64,000 nt of DNA from Vanilla planifolia (GCA_023846275.1 CM043868.1:8823653-8887652), one strand, 5' to 3'; shown: positions 12,400 through 26,900, numbered from the stretch's first letter. Notes: generated from the letters alone by a model not told the origin. Made by a program: numbers and translations.

Positions 12400-15170
12400 A
12401 AGCAATGCTTTCTTATCTGGAGCTCGACTGTTTTCTAGACATTTTGGTGTATCATGCTTATGGTGTTTTCTATTTGTTGGCTGCGGTTGAAGTTGAAAAA
12501 GAATGTTTGGAAGTTGGTTTGAAAATGGTACTACTGTTTTTTTACTTTGCGTTGTTATTTGCTTGTGTTGAAAAGGTTATAAGATGTGCATTACATTTAC
12601 TAATGTATGTGTGGATGCATTATTTGGAGCATTACATGTGTTCCTTATGTAATGTTGTTGTTATAAAGTTAAATTGGAAGTTGGATGTTGATGTATTTTT
12701 TACATGATAATTTGTTTTTGAATATATATTTTTAGTTTTGATTATAATTTTTTAAAATACTAAAATTTTGAAAATACATGTATATATAAATAATATTTGT
12801 ATTTAATATTTCGAAAAATTAATGTGAATATTTGAACCTCATGATTTTATATGATAGTCTGATAATAAAATTATATGATAAAATTTATTATTGTGTTAGT
12901 TGATCTTGTTGATTTAGGAAAATTAAAAGATGATCATTTAGGATGTTTTGAAATTATATCTCACAATGGAGTATAGTTAAAGATGGTATATCTCATAAGT
13001 GATGAGCACATGGATAAATGCAACAGTATTATTGATGGCATGACAATTATCTAGGTAGAATATTATAATTTATGTATTTTTTTTTTACTTGTGGTATTTA
13101 TGATCATAAATTTGTTGAAGTTGTCTTGAATTTTCATTGCAAGTCATTTTGTATGCATACTTGAATATTTTTATTTAACAAAAAATTTTATAATGTTTTG
13201 AAAGTTTTGCAAATAGATTTTTATCATTTAAGACTTAATTATGTATGAGTGTCTAAAATTTTTTAATTTTTTACATTTTTTAAAACTATACTTATCATTT
13301 GAAACAATATACTCTATTGTACAATAAGATTAGTACTAAAATAAGTGTACAAAAGAGATTAGAATGATCTGATTAAGCAATTTAATAGGAGTTTAAACTC
13401 ATTGTATAATATAGTCTTTTATATCATATGATGTGATTAGTTTAAAAAGATGAAATAGTCTTGATCAAACAATGTGTTAAAAGTTTAAGTGATAGTGTAT
13501 ATGTATTCGTATAATATAACGTATTATGTGATAGTTTGATTAGTTTTTAGGTTAATAATAATGAAAAAAATACCAAAAAAAGCTTTGCGTAAGATGACAT
13601 CATGTCATCGTGTTATATAATCAAGATCTTAGGATGAAAAAAGAAATCTTTAGAATTTCATATGGTAAGATAATTTTTCATTGTATAATATATTTAATTC
13701 TTGTTTATGAATATATTCTTATTGAATATGAGCCTAAGATTATTAGAAGATATGTTAATTTTTATGGAACGGTTTAAAAAATTTATTTTAACATCGTCAT
13801 ATGGTACAATCCTATTGATTATATAGAACGAATAGCAACAAAATCTTGTAACGACTACTTTAACCTTTTCAAGCAATAAATTATAGTAATTTTTAGCTGT
13901 TATGATAGCCTTATTCGACTTTATGAGCGGTATATGCGTATAAATAGGTTAATAAATCTTGAGAAAAGAGTCGCATGTAAAATATTCAATTAAAAGCATA
14001 ATCTTTAACATTCCAACAAGTGTATAACTTCAGCATTTTCACACCTCTTGGAATCTATTCCTATAGTTTGCTTTCTTAATCTTCTTACGCATTAATAATA
14101 TCTTTTCATTCACATTTTTAGTGCGATGCTTGTGTTTTGCATTGGTTACAGGTGACTATTATACAAGGTTTACTATCAAAAAAGTATTAGATTTTGTCTT
14201 TGTTATTTATATTTTTTCTTATAAGCCATCTTTTGATTAGCTCATTTGTGATGTTTTTTTTGTAAATCTTATTGTAAAGGTGTTTTACTTATCTATCTTT
14301 TGTAAAAAGGTAAGTGAGTTTAGTAAAATTGGTCTTTTGTGGTTATAGGTGTATGTTGACTTGTGTGTTTGTCAAATCACCTAAAAGTTTGAGTTTTTTA
14401 TTTATTATAAATATCATATAATCTTATTTAAAGTTAAATAAGAGTTTCTTAAAAGAAATCTTTAATGTGGTTAACATTAATATCAAGATTTCAAAATTTG
14501 TCTAAGTTTACTTGATTAACTTGAAAAGAAATACAATTCAACCTTTATATTATGAGAATGTTACATTTACAATTAATATAAGAGCAGGTTGAATCAATGA
14601 GAAGAAATTTTCAAGATATGATCCACTCATGTTATATAATATTATTAAAGCCTTCGTCTCTTTGGGTGGGGATATCTTTTCTCACTGTCCTTAATTATTT
14701 GTTGGATCATTTTACTTGTATTAAAAGAAGAGGATGAAGAGTTATTTGTGATTTGTTGATTTAGATTAGTGGGACATTGTACAATGTCCTTAAAAATTTT
14801 CAACTAAAGTAATAAATGATGTTATTAAAAAAAGTTGAGTTAAATGTATAAGAGAAACATAATATTCAATTAAATGTGCATGCTATTAATATTTTATATT
14901 GTGATTTGAATGTTGTAAAATATAATTGTATTATGAACTTAAAAATAGTTTACGAAATTAGAACAAACTTGAGGTAATCTATGTTAGTTTTTCTCAAGTT
15001 GAAAAAAATAAATTAGATTTGTTGACACATAATTATGACTTATTTAGGATGTCATTAGGTAAAATTATTAAATTTATGTTTACTTATTTTACAAATATTA
15101 TAAATAGTCTTGTAATCTTGGGAAAAATATTTCCAATGATAAATAAGTAAAGAAGATCTTTAAGGTGCAA
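12400..15170. other. AT-rich intergenic DNA after the prefoldin-like gene
   Basis: It includes the probable 3' UTR of the upstream gene (12380 onward). The open frame at 12285-12707 overlaps the last exon in another frame and is not a gene. Nothing else with coding character was seen. Confidence 0.55.
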
Positions 15171-15179
15171 CCTTAGTAG

Positions 15180-15386
15180 ATGATGATTAAAGTTACATTA
15201 GAACTTGTGAAATCTCTTCCGAAATGACCTCGTGGGAGAGTTGATGCAAATGAAATGAAGATGACAAGGTGTAAGGAAGAGGAGAATGCTAAAGAGAAGA
15301 GCAAAGTAATGAACAAAGAAGAAGCCATCAAATTGAGAATTGAGGAATCTTCAAAATCTAACACCTCCAAAGAAGAAATTGTATAG
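15180..15386 (+). pseudogene. Lys/Glu-rich broken open frame (69 codons, one stop)
   Basis: Reading from ATG 15180, the frame runs to TAG 15384-15386 with one internal TGA at codon 15. The translation is strongly charged: it contains CKEEENAKEKSK and a run of Lys/Glu/Ser residues after PRGRVDANE. The base composition is less AT-biased than the flanks, which is why it stands out. I do not recognise a family. It may be a fragment of an exon, of an old transposon protein, or chance. No splice-site pair removing the stop was found. Confidence 0.2.
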
Positions 15387-16410
15387 TACTTGTTGTAATT
15401 TTTTTTATAATAATTACATTTTATTCATTCAATAACTTGATTACAGATTTTCGATCAGGCTATGTTATTTCTTTGCTATATATTCATAGTACATATAAAA
15501 CTAAAGTTATTAAATTCATCTAGTAGACTGGTGAGAATCGTATGAATCTGATTGCAGAGATGAAACATATTGTTACTGTGACATTAGTTTTGCATGTCTT
15601 ATTTGCATATCCATATTATTGAAATGGTATGCTTATGTTATTATTAAAGATTCTAATCGTATTAGTCTAATATAAATACTGATTGAGTCCATCTAGTATG
15701 AGAGTTGCAATGCTTTGCTTGTGCTCATATTTGAGTTCTGTATCTATATGTTCGGCTTCATAAATAAATCACTGAAATATGAACGCGTCACAAGATGAAT
15801 AGTATTTGTGACGACCAAGCATACGTGTACAAGCGAGATTGTATTGGTTTGCTACACAATATTTTGTGAGGTCATTCAGACTAGTCTAAGCCACAGATTG
15901 GACGTTATGGCAATAACTTGTTTTGTTTGACGTAGTGTTGTGATTTGAAGAGTTGCATCATAATAATGTTGAGGATTGATAGTATTTATTTTGTTACATA
16001 CTTTTTTTATCCATCAGTCATTGAAGTCATATTGAATCACAAACTGAGATGGTTAGTCTTCACTATCCACTGCTGTGCATATCATAATATTTTGATAATT
16101 TTGCATGGTATAATTGTATTGTTACGATTTTTGATGCACGTGAACAGTACACTCACAACTATAGAAGTATCATCTGATGTAGGATGTTGTAGTGTTTTTA
16201 TATGGAATATGTTAAACTTGACCTTGTAAACTAATATGAGCTAGGTTGCAGATGATTTTTCATACCATACTAAAACAATAATCATACTGCATGAAATATT
16301 TAGGAATCTCGAATAGCTTAATTCTGTCCCCATGTAAACAAGAAATGTATTTAGCATTTTAGACATCGTGCTTAATATGATGATCAAATGTATGAAACTG
16401 CAATTTCTTC

Positions 16411-16444
16411 AATGGACTAGTCTCTTTAATGGACTAGTCTCCTT
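16411..16444. repeat. 17-bp tandem repeat, two copies
   Basis: AATGGACTAGTCTCTTT is followed immediately by the same unit with one change (CTCCTT). It lies just outside the 3' side of the old LINE. Confidence 0.8.
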
Positions 16445-16819
16445 GCTGGTTCTTAATAATTCTAAATCTGATAATACCATAGTTGATACTTAATTTCTTA
16501 CCAGTAAATGCTTAACTTCATCCAATTCATCAATGAAGGGAGCCACTTGATTGCTTTCATCACACTTTCTTGAATTGCTACGAATTGAGGTACGATTCCC
16601 AACAACACTTTTTTGAAATCTTTTTGGGTAGTTTGAATGAGGAGAAATTGGCTAAAAACGAAGTAGCAATCAACTTGAATATTAAGTATAATATTTCTTG
16701 CTGTTTGCTTTAATTCATCATATCTTAGCATTTTTAGCTTTCCCAATGTTCCAACATATTATAATAGGCAATGTAAGTATGATCTTTCATATTGTTGAAT
16801 TCATATTACCTTACTTCCA

Positions 16820-17014
16820 TTATGAGGTAATCCATTCTATGATTTTGTTGGTATCAAGTTGCTTAACGTTTAAATTATTGGCATAAATAACCCATGCTTG
16901 TTTGGCTACTTCAAAGTTCAAGAAAGCGTGATTAATTGAATCTTTATTTGAATAGTGTGGGCACTTTGAAGCAAGTTGAAAGTTGAGTTTTCTTATGTTA
17001 TTTGGGAATGACAA
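16820..17014 (-). pseudogene. zf-RVT remnant of the old LINE
   Basis: This stretch stays open for 64 codons. It carries the Cys-X2-(Cys to Tyr)...His pattern of the zinc-binding domain that follows plant LINE reverse transcriptases (KCPHYSNKDSINHAF, then AKQAWVIYA). The second zinc cysteine has become Tyr. It sits downstream of the RT palm remnant in the same orientation. Confidence 0.7.
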
Positions 17015-17686
17015 TAGGTTATTCTATATCCTGCATTGTCATCTTTAAAGGAGATTTGGTGTTCTATAAATGTTGTCTAGATTTCAATTTCAACCCTTTT
17101 GATCTTATTCCTCCAAAATAGAATGGGTGCTAATTTCCCATCACTAGTCAGAGACTATATTCAACAATTTATTAAGTTATACCACTTTGCAATCTTTTTA
17201 ATCAAGTTTTTACATGTGAGCTCATGTGTTGGATTTCATTTTTGATGCATCCAAGAACTGGGATTTAGCTACCATGTAGTTTGTTCACAAAGAGTTTTTG
17301 GTTAGTATCTTCCAATTAAGTGTTATTAAAAAATCTTTCATCATATCCTTTTTTTTCTTAAGGCCAAGATCATATTCTTTTGGAGGAAGACAAGTTTTAT
17401 TCTAAGAAGTCTCGTGATGCCTATGATTCTCTTTAATGGCCCCTCATAAAAATCAATTCATTCTTTTCTCAATATGTTGTAAAACTGTATTAGGTGGGTT
17501 GCTAGCCATTAGAGCATAAAGTTGGATCAGGGAAAGGGCATGCTTGATAAGAATAAGTCTACCCCCATAGATAACATCTTTTCTCACCCAGCAAATTTGT
17601 TTGAATTTTATCTATCAAATATTAGAAATAAGCTACTTTCTTTTGAAAAATTAAACCACAAGAAGATTTTTTCGATTAAATCCTAA

Positions 17687-18022
17687 CTACTTGCAAATTT
17701 GCTTTACTTGACTTATACTAATTTTGTTGCTAATGACCTTACTTTTATTTTGGTTAGTTAAGAGGCCCGTAAAGCATTGAAAAAGCCATAAAACTTTGTT
17801 AGGATTACAAATAGTTTTTTGATCTCCTCTGTTAAAGACAATTATGTTATTTGCATATGTTAGGTGAGTGATAGATAGACATAATCTAGGTTGTTCATAT
17901 AATACCATTCTTTTTTGAGCAAAATAGTATTTAAGATTTCTATTAAAAAAACTCCATAAACAAGATGAAAAGAGATAGAGGATTTTCTTGCTTAAGACTC
18001 CTTGAAGTTTGAAAGAATCCAC
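17687..18022 (-). pseudogene. Reverse-transcriptase palm remnant of the old LINE
   Basis: The 111-codon open stretch contains LTYANNIIVFNRGD, aligned with the LxYADDxxxF catalytic box of L1 reverse transcriptases. It is followed by FTGLLTNQNKSKVI, the usual SGLxxNxxKS helix. Both catalytic aspartates of YADD are Asn here, so the enzyme would be dead even without the stops elsewhere. Confidence 0.78.
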
Positions 18023-18315
18023 TTAGCAATCCATTAATGATTATTGATATCTATATACTGCATAGGTGATTGGTAAGTACCTTAATAAGCTTCTCATTGA
18101 AATTGAACTTGGAAAAAATCCTACAAAGAAATTCCCATGTTATGCTATCAAAAACATTCTTAAAATCTAGCTTGACAATAAAATTATCTCATTTTGTTCG
18201 TTTGTTGAGAGAATATACTAATTCCTATCCCAATAACATGTTGTCGTCGATATCAATACTTTATATAAAATTGGTTTGCTATGGAGAAATCAACCTATTT
18301 AAAAATTTGTTGTAT

Positions 18316-18570
18316 TCACTCTATCATGAGTTTGGAGAATATCATTTCCATGAAGTTGTATAAATTGATTAGTTTGAAATTAGCAAGTTTTTTTGAGTTA
18401 TCATATTTAGGAATTAGTATAATCTTTGTGTTGGAAATCTCTTTATATATTTGAGACTTATTTAAAAAATCTTTAGTTGCATTCAACATATCATTGGAGA
18501 ATAAATCCCAACAATGAGTAAAGAATTTTTCATTTAAACTATTTAGATCCAAAGCATTGTCTAAATTCAT
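18316..18570 (-). pseudogene. Reverse-transcriptase finger remnant of the old LINE
   Basis: The stretch includes NTKIILIPKYDNSKK and LANFKLINLYNFMEMIFSKL. This matches the LIPK...DFRPISLCN...KxxSKxL signature at the start of L1 reverse transcriptases. It lies upstream, on the minus strand, of the palm remnant. Confidence 0.78.
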
Positions 18571-21249
18571 GTTAAAAGTTATCTATTTTTGTTCCTCAGA
18601 GATATCTTGCATCAATCTGTTGTTTTCATCCTCTTTCGTTAATAGGGAAGAGATGTAGTTAAGCATACCTTTATTTTCAATTATTAGAAAGAACTTAAAA
18701 ATGATTCTAAAAGTGATTCATTGTAGTCATTGTAATTTTGTCCTCTTGGTTGATCTATGTATCATGTGAGTCCATAATGCATGAGATTTTTAGTTTGTTT
18801 CTTTAATTCTTCATTATTGGATAGAAGAATTTTGTATTTCTTTCTTCTTCCTTTAGACATCTAATTTGTCCTTTTGTTTCCAATAAGATTCCACTGTGTC
18901 TAAAGCTTATAATAAAGAACAATTAGCATGATCCAGCTCTTTCCTTTGATCCTTATTTGGGTTTGATAAAAAGAGGGTTTCATTGTGATTCACTTCTTCC
19001 TCTATCAATTTGATAACATCAAAGATATTTTGAAAAGTTGATTTGTTTTAATCTTTGAGGCATATTTTAAAGTCTTTAGCTTTAAAGCTAGGGCCTTTAG
19101 CATAAAATAGTTTATAGGAAAATTCCAATTGTTTTCTATTATTTTGTATAAATGTAGGGTGTTTGAACTACAAACATTGAGCTAAATTGTTTAGGACTTG
19201 AAAGAGTCTTTGATAAAATTCAATAAAAGAGATGCATGATCTGATCTAGTTCTAGCAAGGTGATGAATTGTAGAGGTTAGAAGTAAATTTCTCAATTCTA
19301 ATTAATCAATGCTCTATTAAATCTTTTTTGTATCCATTTATCATTTCTTTTTCTTGCCCATGTAAAAGAAGAACCTAAGAAAGATAGATGTTTAAGATAA
19401 CATAGATTTATACAATTAGCAAATTCCTACATTAGTTTCAATTTAAGAGTAGATGGTCCTTTGTAATTATCAAAAATGTGATTTCATTGAAATTCATGCC
19501 TACCATCAATAATATTCTCCTATTAGATACTTTGCTTTTAGCATAGATGAAAGTATAGCTAACTTCAAAAACATAGCCTTGATGTTTGACAATGGGACAC
19601 ATAAACTACTCATCAATCTTAACAATATAACTAAAGTCCTTATTCTAAAGAATCCATATTTTGTTTGATCGATTAGTAAAGCAATGCTAAAAATTATCTT
19701 TAATAGCCAATTGTGGGATCTTATCCATAGAAGACATAAGTTCCAACAAGTCAACTAATCTAACATTATGTATTTTGATAATATTGATTGATTGCCTAAC
19801 TAACCTTATATTAGTAGTACCTCTGATATTCTAAATTAAGAAATTATTCATTGGGACTAATGTTAACTATAATTTGGATAGCATTAGAGTATCTTCTAAT
19901 ACCTTTTTGATTAGCTAGTTTTTCCCAAAATTTTAACTTTTTTCTCATCCTTTGATTTTGTATGGGTGTAAACTCCAAGGTTTGAATTTTAAATCCAACG
20001 ATTGTTGCTCTCTTGTAGCTCTTCACTAAAAAGTTTTAGAGATTGAATATCATAATGGCGTTGAATTTTATCTTTTGATATTTCTGAATTAGAGATTGAA
20101 TCATTTTTCTTGTTTTTCTTTAGATTTTTGTTTTTTTAAGAAACTATAGTCATTTAGGAGTTGGCTAGCTAGTTAATTATGCTATTGCTCCCTTATATGT
20201 ATTAGTTGTTTTCATCTGTGTTGGGGATGAGCTTAGTCCCTTTAGTTTTCAATAAGATTTGTGGTTGAACATTTATAATGAATTTCTTGCCTGGTGAGCT
20301 GATAGCTAGAGTAGAAATATTGTTGGCTTCATTCTTTTCTTGTTGTTAATTATTTTCTTTGACATTTTCATCAATATTATTTCTATTATCTACAAGCCCT
20401 TATTCCTTGATCTAAATATTTGAAGGAGCCTTAGAGTTATTTGATTCGTTGCTATGTTTGCATTGAGCTAGCTTGTCTCCTTGTTTGCGGCATCCTTTGT
20501 AGTATTTAAGAAGGTTGTCATTCAAAATTTTTTTCCAAAAGCAATTGGTTGAACCACATTTAGTAGAAATTCTAATTCAATTTTGTAGTCCTTTTGCTAA
20601 ATTCACCTCAATACATATTGGAGCAAGCAAGATTCAAAGTTGCAACTTCTATCTTCAAAGGGTGCCAATCATTAATGCTATAGAGTCGAGCACATTTTTG
20701 TTAAAAAAATGAATTGGGAGATGTTCCATAGAAATCCATACATGGGTGATTGATGGTTCCAATTTATCTGAAAGAAAGGATGTTATTTCAAATCTCATAT
20801 GTTAAAATCTACAATGTCTTAGGATTTATGTAACTAATATAAGAGGTAATCCTCCTCATTGTTGAATATTATAAGAATGTACCTATGATCCTAAGAGCCA
20901 ATGTTGAAGGAGCTTTTGAATCCAATTTTATTGAAAGGGCTTCTAATGGTCTCCATGTTTGGGCACCTATACATGAAATTTATCGATTATAGTAAATTTG
21001 AAAAGGGCAGCCATTTTGGTGATTTTGGCCTTGTCGAAAATCACCTTTGATTCACCTTTGTAAATTGTGGGGTTTTAAATCATATTGGATAGCTATGCAA
21101 GGCTTCACTTAGGACATCGACAAAGGAGTGGTTGGGGGAAACTTTTCCTTGTTAGGTTACCATTATAAAAGAGGCACATAGGCCACGAAACTCACTAGTC
21201 ATAACAGGTAAAGGAGTGTAAGGACTTGCTTCAGTTATCCATGTTGATA

Positions 21250-24200
21250 AGTGACAGTGTTTCTGATTGCATTTCCTTCCTGCTCAAATTGGATCACTTT
21301 TTTTATGGCCCATTTTGTTGTAATTATTGCACGAGACTCAAATATATATCCTAATTTTGTAATATTAGACAATTCTATTGAAGATTCCTTAGATATGTTT
21401 GCATAGCATAGGACAAGTTGTCATCATCTATTAAGACTACCCTTAGTTCTTTTGAACCCAAAATAATTTGTCCCTAAAATTAACACTTAGATTTTCATGT
21501 GTATGTATGTGCCTTTAATAGGATGACTGCAGGTGATATTTGAATAATAGGTGTTCAACATAGATTATCACTCCCTGTTTGTCTTAAACTTAATAAAATC
21601 TGGGGTTAAATATCTTGGTGGAAATAGAGTGAATAGCACAACTTGATGACAAACAAAAATTGAGCAAGAGTGGAAGCAGAATGAGTATCTCATTATCATA
21701 ATTGTACAGCATATTGCATTCGTGCCTGTACATTCATAATATAACTTAAAACCAATCATATTTTCTACATTATCAATTTTGTACAATGTTGTAATTAGCT
21801 TAGTATGATTCTTAGAGAAGTTTTGCCTATTCTCACTTGCATCCAATTTCTGTCATCGCTAGATTGTTTTGTATGTTTTCTCGATATTGTACTGTACGAT
21901 ATTCAAACCTAAGCCTTTATCGAAGTTTTTCAGTCCTCGTCATACTATACATCTATCATTATAATGTATGATTTTCATCAAACATATTTAGAAATAATCT
22001 AACTTTATCATATGAATTTTATAATCATTTAAATGACAGATTTGAGCAAAACTCACAAACTATGGCTAGCAAACTTATGGGGTTTAACACTTTTTTTTAT
22101 CTTCAATCTCTCAATTTAAATCCAAATATCTTTCTAACCAATCCAAACCATTCTAATACAAATTGTAAGTTAATCATAACCCAACTATTTTCTTATTTGC
22201 ATAAAACTAAAATGAATTCAACCATAAAATCAATCTTAAACACTTCCTCTTGTTAACAATTGCTCTTTATTTCCTTTGCTTTCTATGGTTGCTATCTTGT
22301 TTCTCCTCTTCTACTTGATTCAAACCTTCCTTTGAGCTACAATAACACATTTCAACTTTCCTTGGACTAATCTTCCTCTTCATCGTTGCCATTTCCTTAC
22401 TACCCAAGTTTTTATCAGCGTCCTTACAAAACTTCCATCTCCTTTGCCTTTCTTCCTATTTATACACCTTAAAGATTTCTTACTATCATAACCATACACA
22501 ACCAAAGAATTGATTCTAACCCATCACCTATGGCATTAAAGGATGATTTTGAAAAATTATAAATTTTATCTCATAAATTTAGGAATTTATATTAATATTT
22601 ATTTTTAAAATTGATAAATAATTATTTAGATATCTAAAAATTATAAACTTAATGTTATTAAATTACTCTTGAAAAACTCTATTTAATAATATAATCAAAT
22701 AAGCTTTTTTTTTAAAAACACTTTTGAAATCATGACATCATCTTAGGATTATTATAATTTAATATTATTTTGATTCATAAACATATAATTTTATTATTTC
22801 AATTTTATTCCCTTAAAATACCAATAAGAACAACTTACTTAATTCCAAGATTTATAACATATTAGTTTTAGTAAAATTGTAACTTGTTAAATAGACTTTC
22901 ATGATGCAAAGACTTTTGATTTTGGAATATTTCTTGTTGTTTTTCTCTCCCATCTCCATGACTTTGATATGCAAGTATTGAGTCTTGAAAGTTTAATCTC
23001 ATAAAATCGTCTTTCTTATGACAATTATTTTTGTGTCCCTTCCAAAGTTGGTTTGAATTTTTTTTCCGTGACTCATCATGGTTGCATTTTTTGTCCCTTT
23101 GTCTTAATCTCCTTTTCCCATTTTCTTATGTGATATTATCAACTATTTAGCTATAAGCAATTACTTCTTGTTATTGACTAGTCAAAACCATAACTTCTTG
23201 TGGGATTAACCATTGCTACATCTTAATCAACGCTTAAGTCATTTTCTTGCAATGGAACCTCATGAGATTCCTTTAAGGTATCAAAACTATTGTTTTCTAT
23301 ATTTACCCTTCTTCTCTTGGATACAACTTTCATGCCCATCATTTTTGTCCTTAGTGGAAGGGGCCTATTCCCCTCCCAATGTGATGAACTTGCTCATTTC
23401 TTTTCATCTTCTTCTCTTACCTCGTTTTCCCTTGCTCCTTAAAAAGAACTTTTACAAGGTGAGCTGTCTACCATAACAATTTTAAAAATCAAGTTGTATC
23501 AAATGTCAATAATCAAAACATGTTAAGGCTAAGAATGGTACATTATATGGTAAAAGTATATTGATTCTATGATCATACTTCCTTCATATCAATCTATATC
23601 TTATTTATCTTATTAAATATGCTTAACACTGCTTATGGCACTAGGTATGGAAGCCCTAAATCCTACTCCTTATCTTTTAATACCCATGGAATTATAGTTG
23701 GCAAACAAAATAACAAATAAATTGGAATCCCATGATGATTTTTCATGGATAACAATTGGAATCCTCAAACCTAAACAAAACTCCTAGCAAATAAATTGAC
23801 CAAACAATATTATGTAATTCACACCACTCATAAAAGATTCTCATCAACACCAAGGCATTTGGTTCTACTTAAGGACTAAGTCATAGACACCTAAATGATC
23901 GTTATGTAATGTTTAGACAAAATAATGGATTTTATGAAAGAAAAGACAACAAATATACTACATAATATATGGTATATTTTATCAATCTATATAGTATGTT
24001 CTAGACAACTTTAACAATTTACATTATCCAAAACACATTCTATTTTTTGAGGTCTACCTTAAGCTTCACGAGTTGCAAAAAATGAAAAACATTTGGTGGC
24101 ATTAACTTTAGATTAACTTTCATAAGTCAAAATCTCTATCCTTTTGGAGTTTTTGAGGTTGGTGGCATGGGTAGTAAGATTAATTGTGAAGTACTGCTCC

Positions 24201-25650
24201 ATTTGAAAAACACAAAAACAAAGATGCAAGGTTTTTTTTTTCCAAAATACTTATTGAAAAAAACATAAGTCAAGGTAGATGCTATTAAGGGCAAAGGTGA
24301 AAGTAAAAGAATGCCTTTTAAAACCATTTATAATGGTAAGTTGCATTGTAGTAACTAATGCTTAGGAAGGATAGTTGCCACCCAAGCATTAATCAATACA
24401 ATGTTAGCATTTTATCGAAAGTATCCACATAATTAAAAAGCATACTGTTGTGTTAGGATTGGGCATTATATGGTTCAAATTAAAAAATTGAACCAAACCA
24501 AAATTATTTAGTCAATTTCAAGTTTTTGAACATAATTGATTCATCTTTTATATTTAATTTTTTTTTTTTACTTTTTTACTCAATTTTTTGGTCTGAGAAA
24601 TTTATTCAATTAAAAAAACTAGATTACCATTCATGTTGCTTTTTTTGTTCAATTTTATGAATGTGGGCCTTAGTCCTAGAATGATCTAGTTTATGAATTC
24701 TTGATTTGACCCATTAACTAAGCCTCAATTGTTTTTTTAACAATATTTAGATATTTAGTTTGATTCATTTTTTAGCATTATTTAATTTGGTTTTAGCTTA
24801 GCTTAATTGAATACTAAATATTCTAGTCAATTGGTTATCCAAAATAATTTGATCAAATGCACACCCTTTTATGTACCATTGAGAGTGCTCGACATGAGGA
24901 ATTTGTTAAAATGATTTTTAAGATGTTAAGGCTATGATAATCAAAGATATTAGAAATATAAATATTTTTTTAAGATAGTTAATTTAAATAAATTTAATTT
25001 TTATATCCTAAAAAAATGATTTTAATAAAGCTTGTAATTCTAATCAAAGTAAAAATAAAACATTTAAAACTAAGCTCAAAATAAACCTCTTGATAGTCTG
25101 TCACTCTAACCAATATAATCGTTATGGGATTTAATATTCTCTTTTTCTTTAAGATCTTTTATAAATAAAAGCATCAACTATTTAAAATATGAAAATTAAT
25201 TTAAAAAATTTATTAAAAAATACTTAAGATTTGTTATCATCAAATAAAATATCGCAGTTAGGAGTGAACAACACAATTTAAAGTTTATTATCTGAAGAGT
25301 ATAATTGAAGTTCAGTCCCTTCATTCTTGCTAGCTTATAATGAAAATGAACACAATGTACTATATATTGAGACAAATGTATCATATAGTGAGCTCACAAA
25401 TAATATAATTAAGAAGGGAATGATTAATATTTTAATAAAATTTTAAATATTAAGTAGTCTTTGTATTAGTGAGTGAAAGAGTTTTTGATAAATTAATATA
25501 TGGTTTTGTGGAATGAGGGAAGAAAAGAAACTTGAAGTAAAGTTTGAAAATTTTAAAAGCTTTGTGATCAAAACATAAGCAATTGTAATGGATAAAAAAA
25601 GAAAAGATAAAAGAGAAGCATCTTAAAATTATAAGTAGATAAATTACATA
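21250..25650. other. AT-rich intergenic DNA, partly LTR-like
   Basis: No gene is supported. The part from about 21900 to 23900 contains pyrimidine-rich stretches (TTTCTCCTCTTC type) and a TATTTATACACC box near 22460. This resembles the minus orientation of plant Ty3 LTRs, but no ends or paired copy could be defined. Open frames at 22062 and 23213 are short and motif-free. Confidence 0.35.
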
Positions 25651-26900
25651 ATTATGATTTAAGTAGGTTAAATTATTAAATATATTAAGATATTATTATA
25701 AAATATGATGTGATGTTATGTGGTATGATGTGAGCATGTTATATGGTATATATTCATCTACATGTTATGAGTATCATAACATAAAATAAGAAAAAAATAA
25801 ATGAAATAAAAAATAAGAAAGGTTTATTGACGAAATAAGTCTATTAATTTATAAGATCATGAGAAAAAATAAAATGAGAATATAATGAGATTTTCTTTAT
25901 GATCTTATCTCATGATTATCCAATATGAAGGGATAATACTTATTTTTTTTGGCACTTTGATTTGAGGTCCATTATAGTTATAGATCTTACCATCATGACT
26001 GCTTAGTACTAAGTATGTGGGTGGAGGTTTGTTGTAGAGATTGACATTATTCTTATTATTGTAAGTTCTTTGTTGTTTGGGCAACACAGAGTAGGAACCT
26101 ATTTTCGTGTACCTAAGTACAAGTTAATGGCTTGGATAGTTGTTGATAGAAGTCCAAAGATATGATATGACATGAGATCTTATGTGGAGAAGATAGTAAT
26201 TATATGGAAAAAATGTGGTCTTACAAAGAAATAATAAAGATGATTAGCTAAAAAATGAATTAGAAAGAAAAAAATAATAAGAGTACTACATTATATTAAT
26301 ATTATGAGATGACTATATGTATATCTAAGTATAATATATATAAGCATATATATGATTACTCAGTATTTTTATATCTTTTATAGATGTATATTTTTTATTC
26401 ACTTCATTTTTATTTGTCAACAAAATACTACACTTTTAGATTTCTTTTTTACTTGTAGCCAATATTTCTCTCTTGAGTATATTACATTTATTACATGCTT
26501 ACATTATTGATCAAGATGTAGATATTCACGAAGAAGAGGTTCCTAAAGGATAGCTTTGGACCATGGGCTTGCAATATTATTTTATTAGAGAGTTGTATGA
26601 GATGTTTTGTATTTGAGGAACTTTATGTTGTATTTGTATTCTAGACATTATAAAAAAATATTATTTTTATTATGTATGGCAGCTTGAGACTAATGTCTTA
26701 CCTTTTATGTAATTGTTCTATTTGTGTTGACATGGATTTGTAATATTTTTTTATTGTAACATCTAGTTGATTTTAATTTGTGTTCTTGAGATATTGTTTC
26801 TTAATTTGTTTTTATCTAATGATTTGATATTTTTTTAGTATTTATTAGATTTAATTAAAGTTATATTAGATAGGATATGATAAATACTTTACAAATGAAG
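25650..26900 (+). mobile_element. Possible solo LTR or LTR fragment (Ty3-like)
   Basis: The run ATGATGTGATGTTATGTGG near 25707, a block ending GGACCATGGGCTTGCAATA near 26560, and the box TTGAGGAACTTTATGTTGTA near 26612 resemble, from memory, the conserved R/U5 side of plant Ty3 LTRs in plus orientation. No primer-binding site, internal coding region or target duplication was seen. Boundaries are approximate, and the call rests on overall pattern only. Confidence 0.3.

Larger units (their letters stand above)
16500..21200 (-). mobile_element. Old, AT-decayed L1-type LINE (all domains traceable)
   Basis: Read on the minus strand from about 21.2 kb downward, fragments appear in canonical L1 order. 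At 20700-21130 the ORF1 DUF4283-like start shows NPTIYKGESKVIF, then KITKMAALFKFTII. At about 20440-20510 a zinc-knuckle remnant reads CRKQGDKLAQCKHS. At about 19750-19850 the endonuclease start reads NFLI-stop-NIRGTTN. At 18316-18570 the RT finger region shows TKIILIPKYDNSKK and FKLINLYNF. At 17687-18022 the RT palm shows LTYANNIIVF, where YADD has become YANN. At 16820-17014 the zf-RVT shows LASKCPHYSNKDSINH. Frames are broken by many stops and shifts, and GC is low. No poly(A) tail or target-site duplication remains. The element is certainly non-functional, and both ends are approximate. Confidence 0.82.

Noticed and set aside
12285-12707. 140-codon plus-strand open frame
   Set aside because: It overlaps the last exon of the prefoldin-like gene in another frame, is Leu/Cys/Tyr-rich, and has no recognisable motif.
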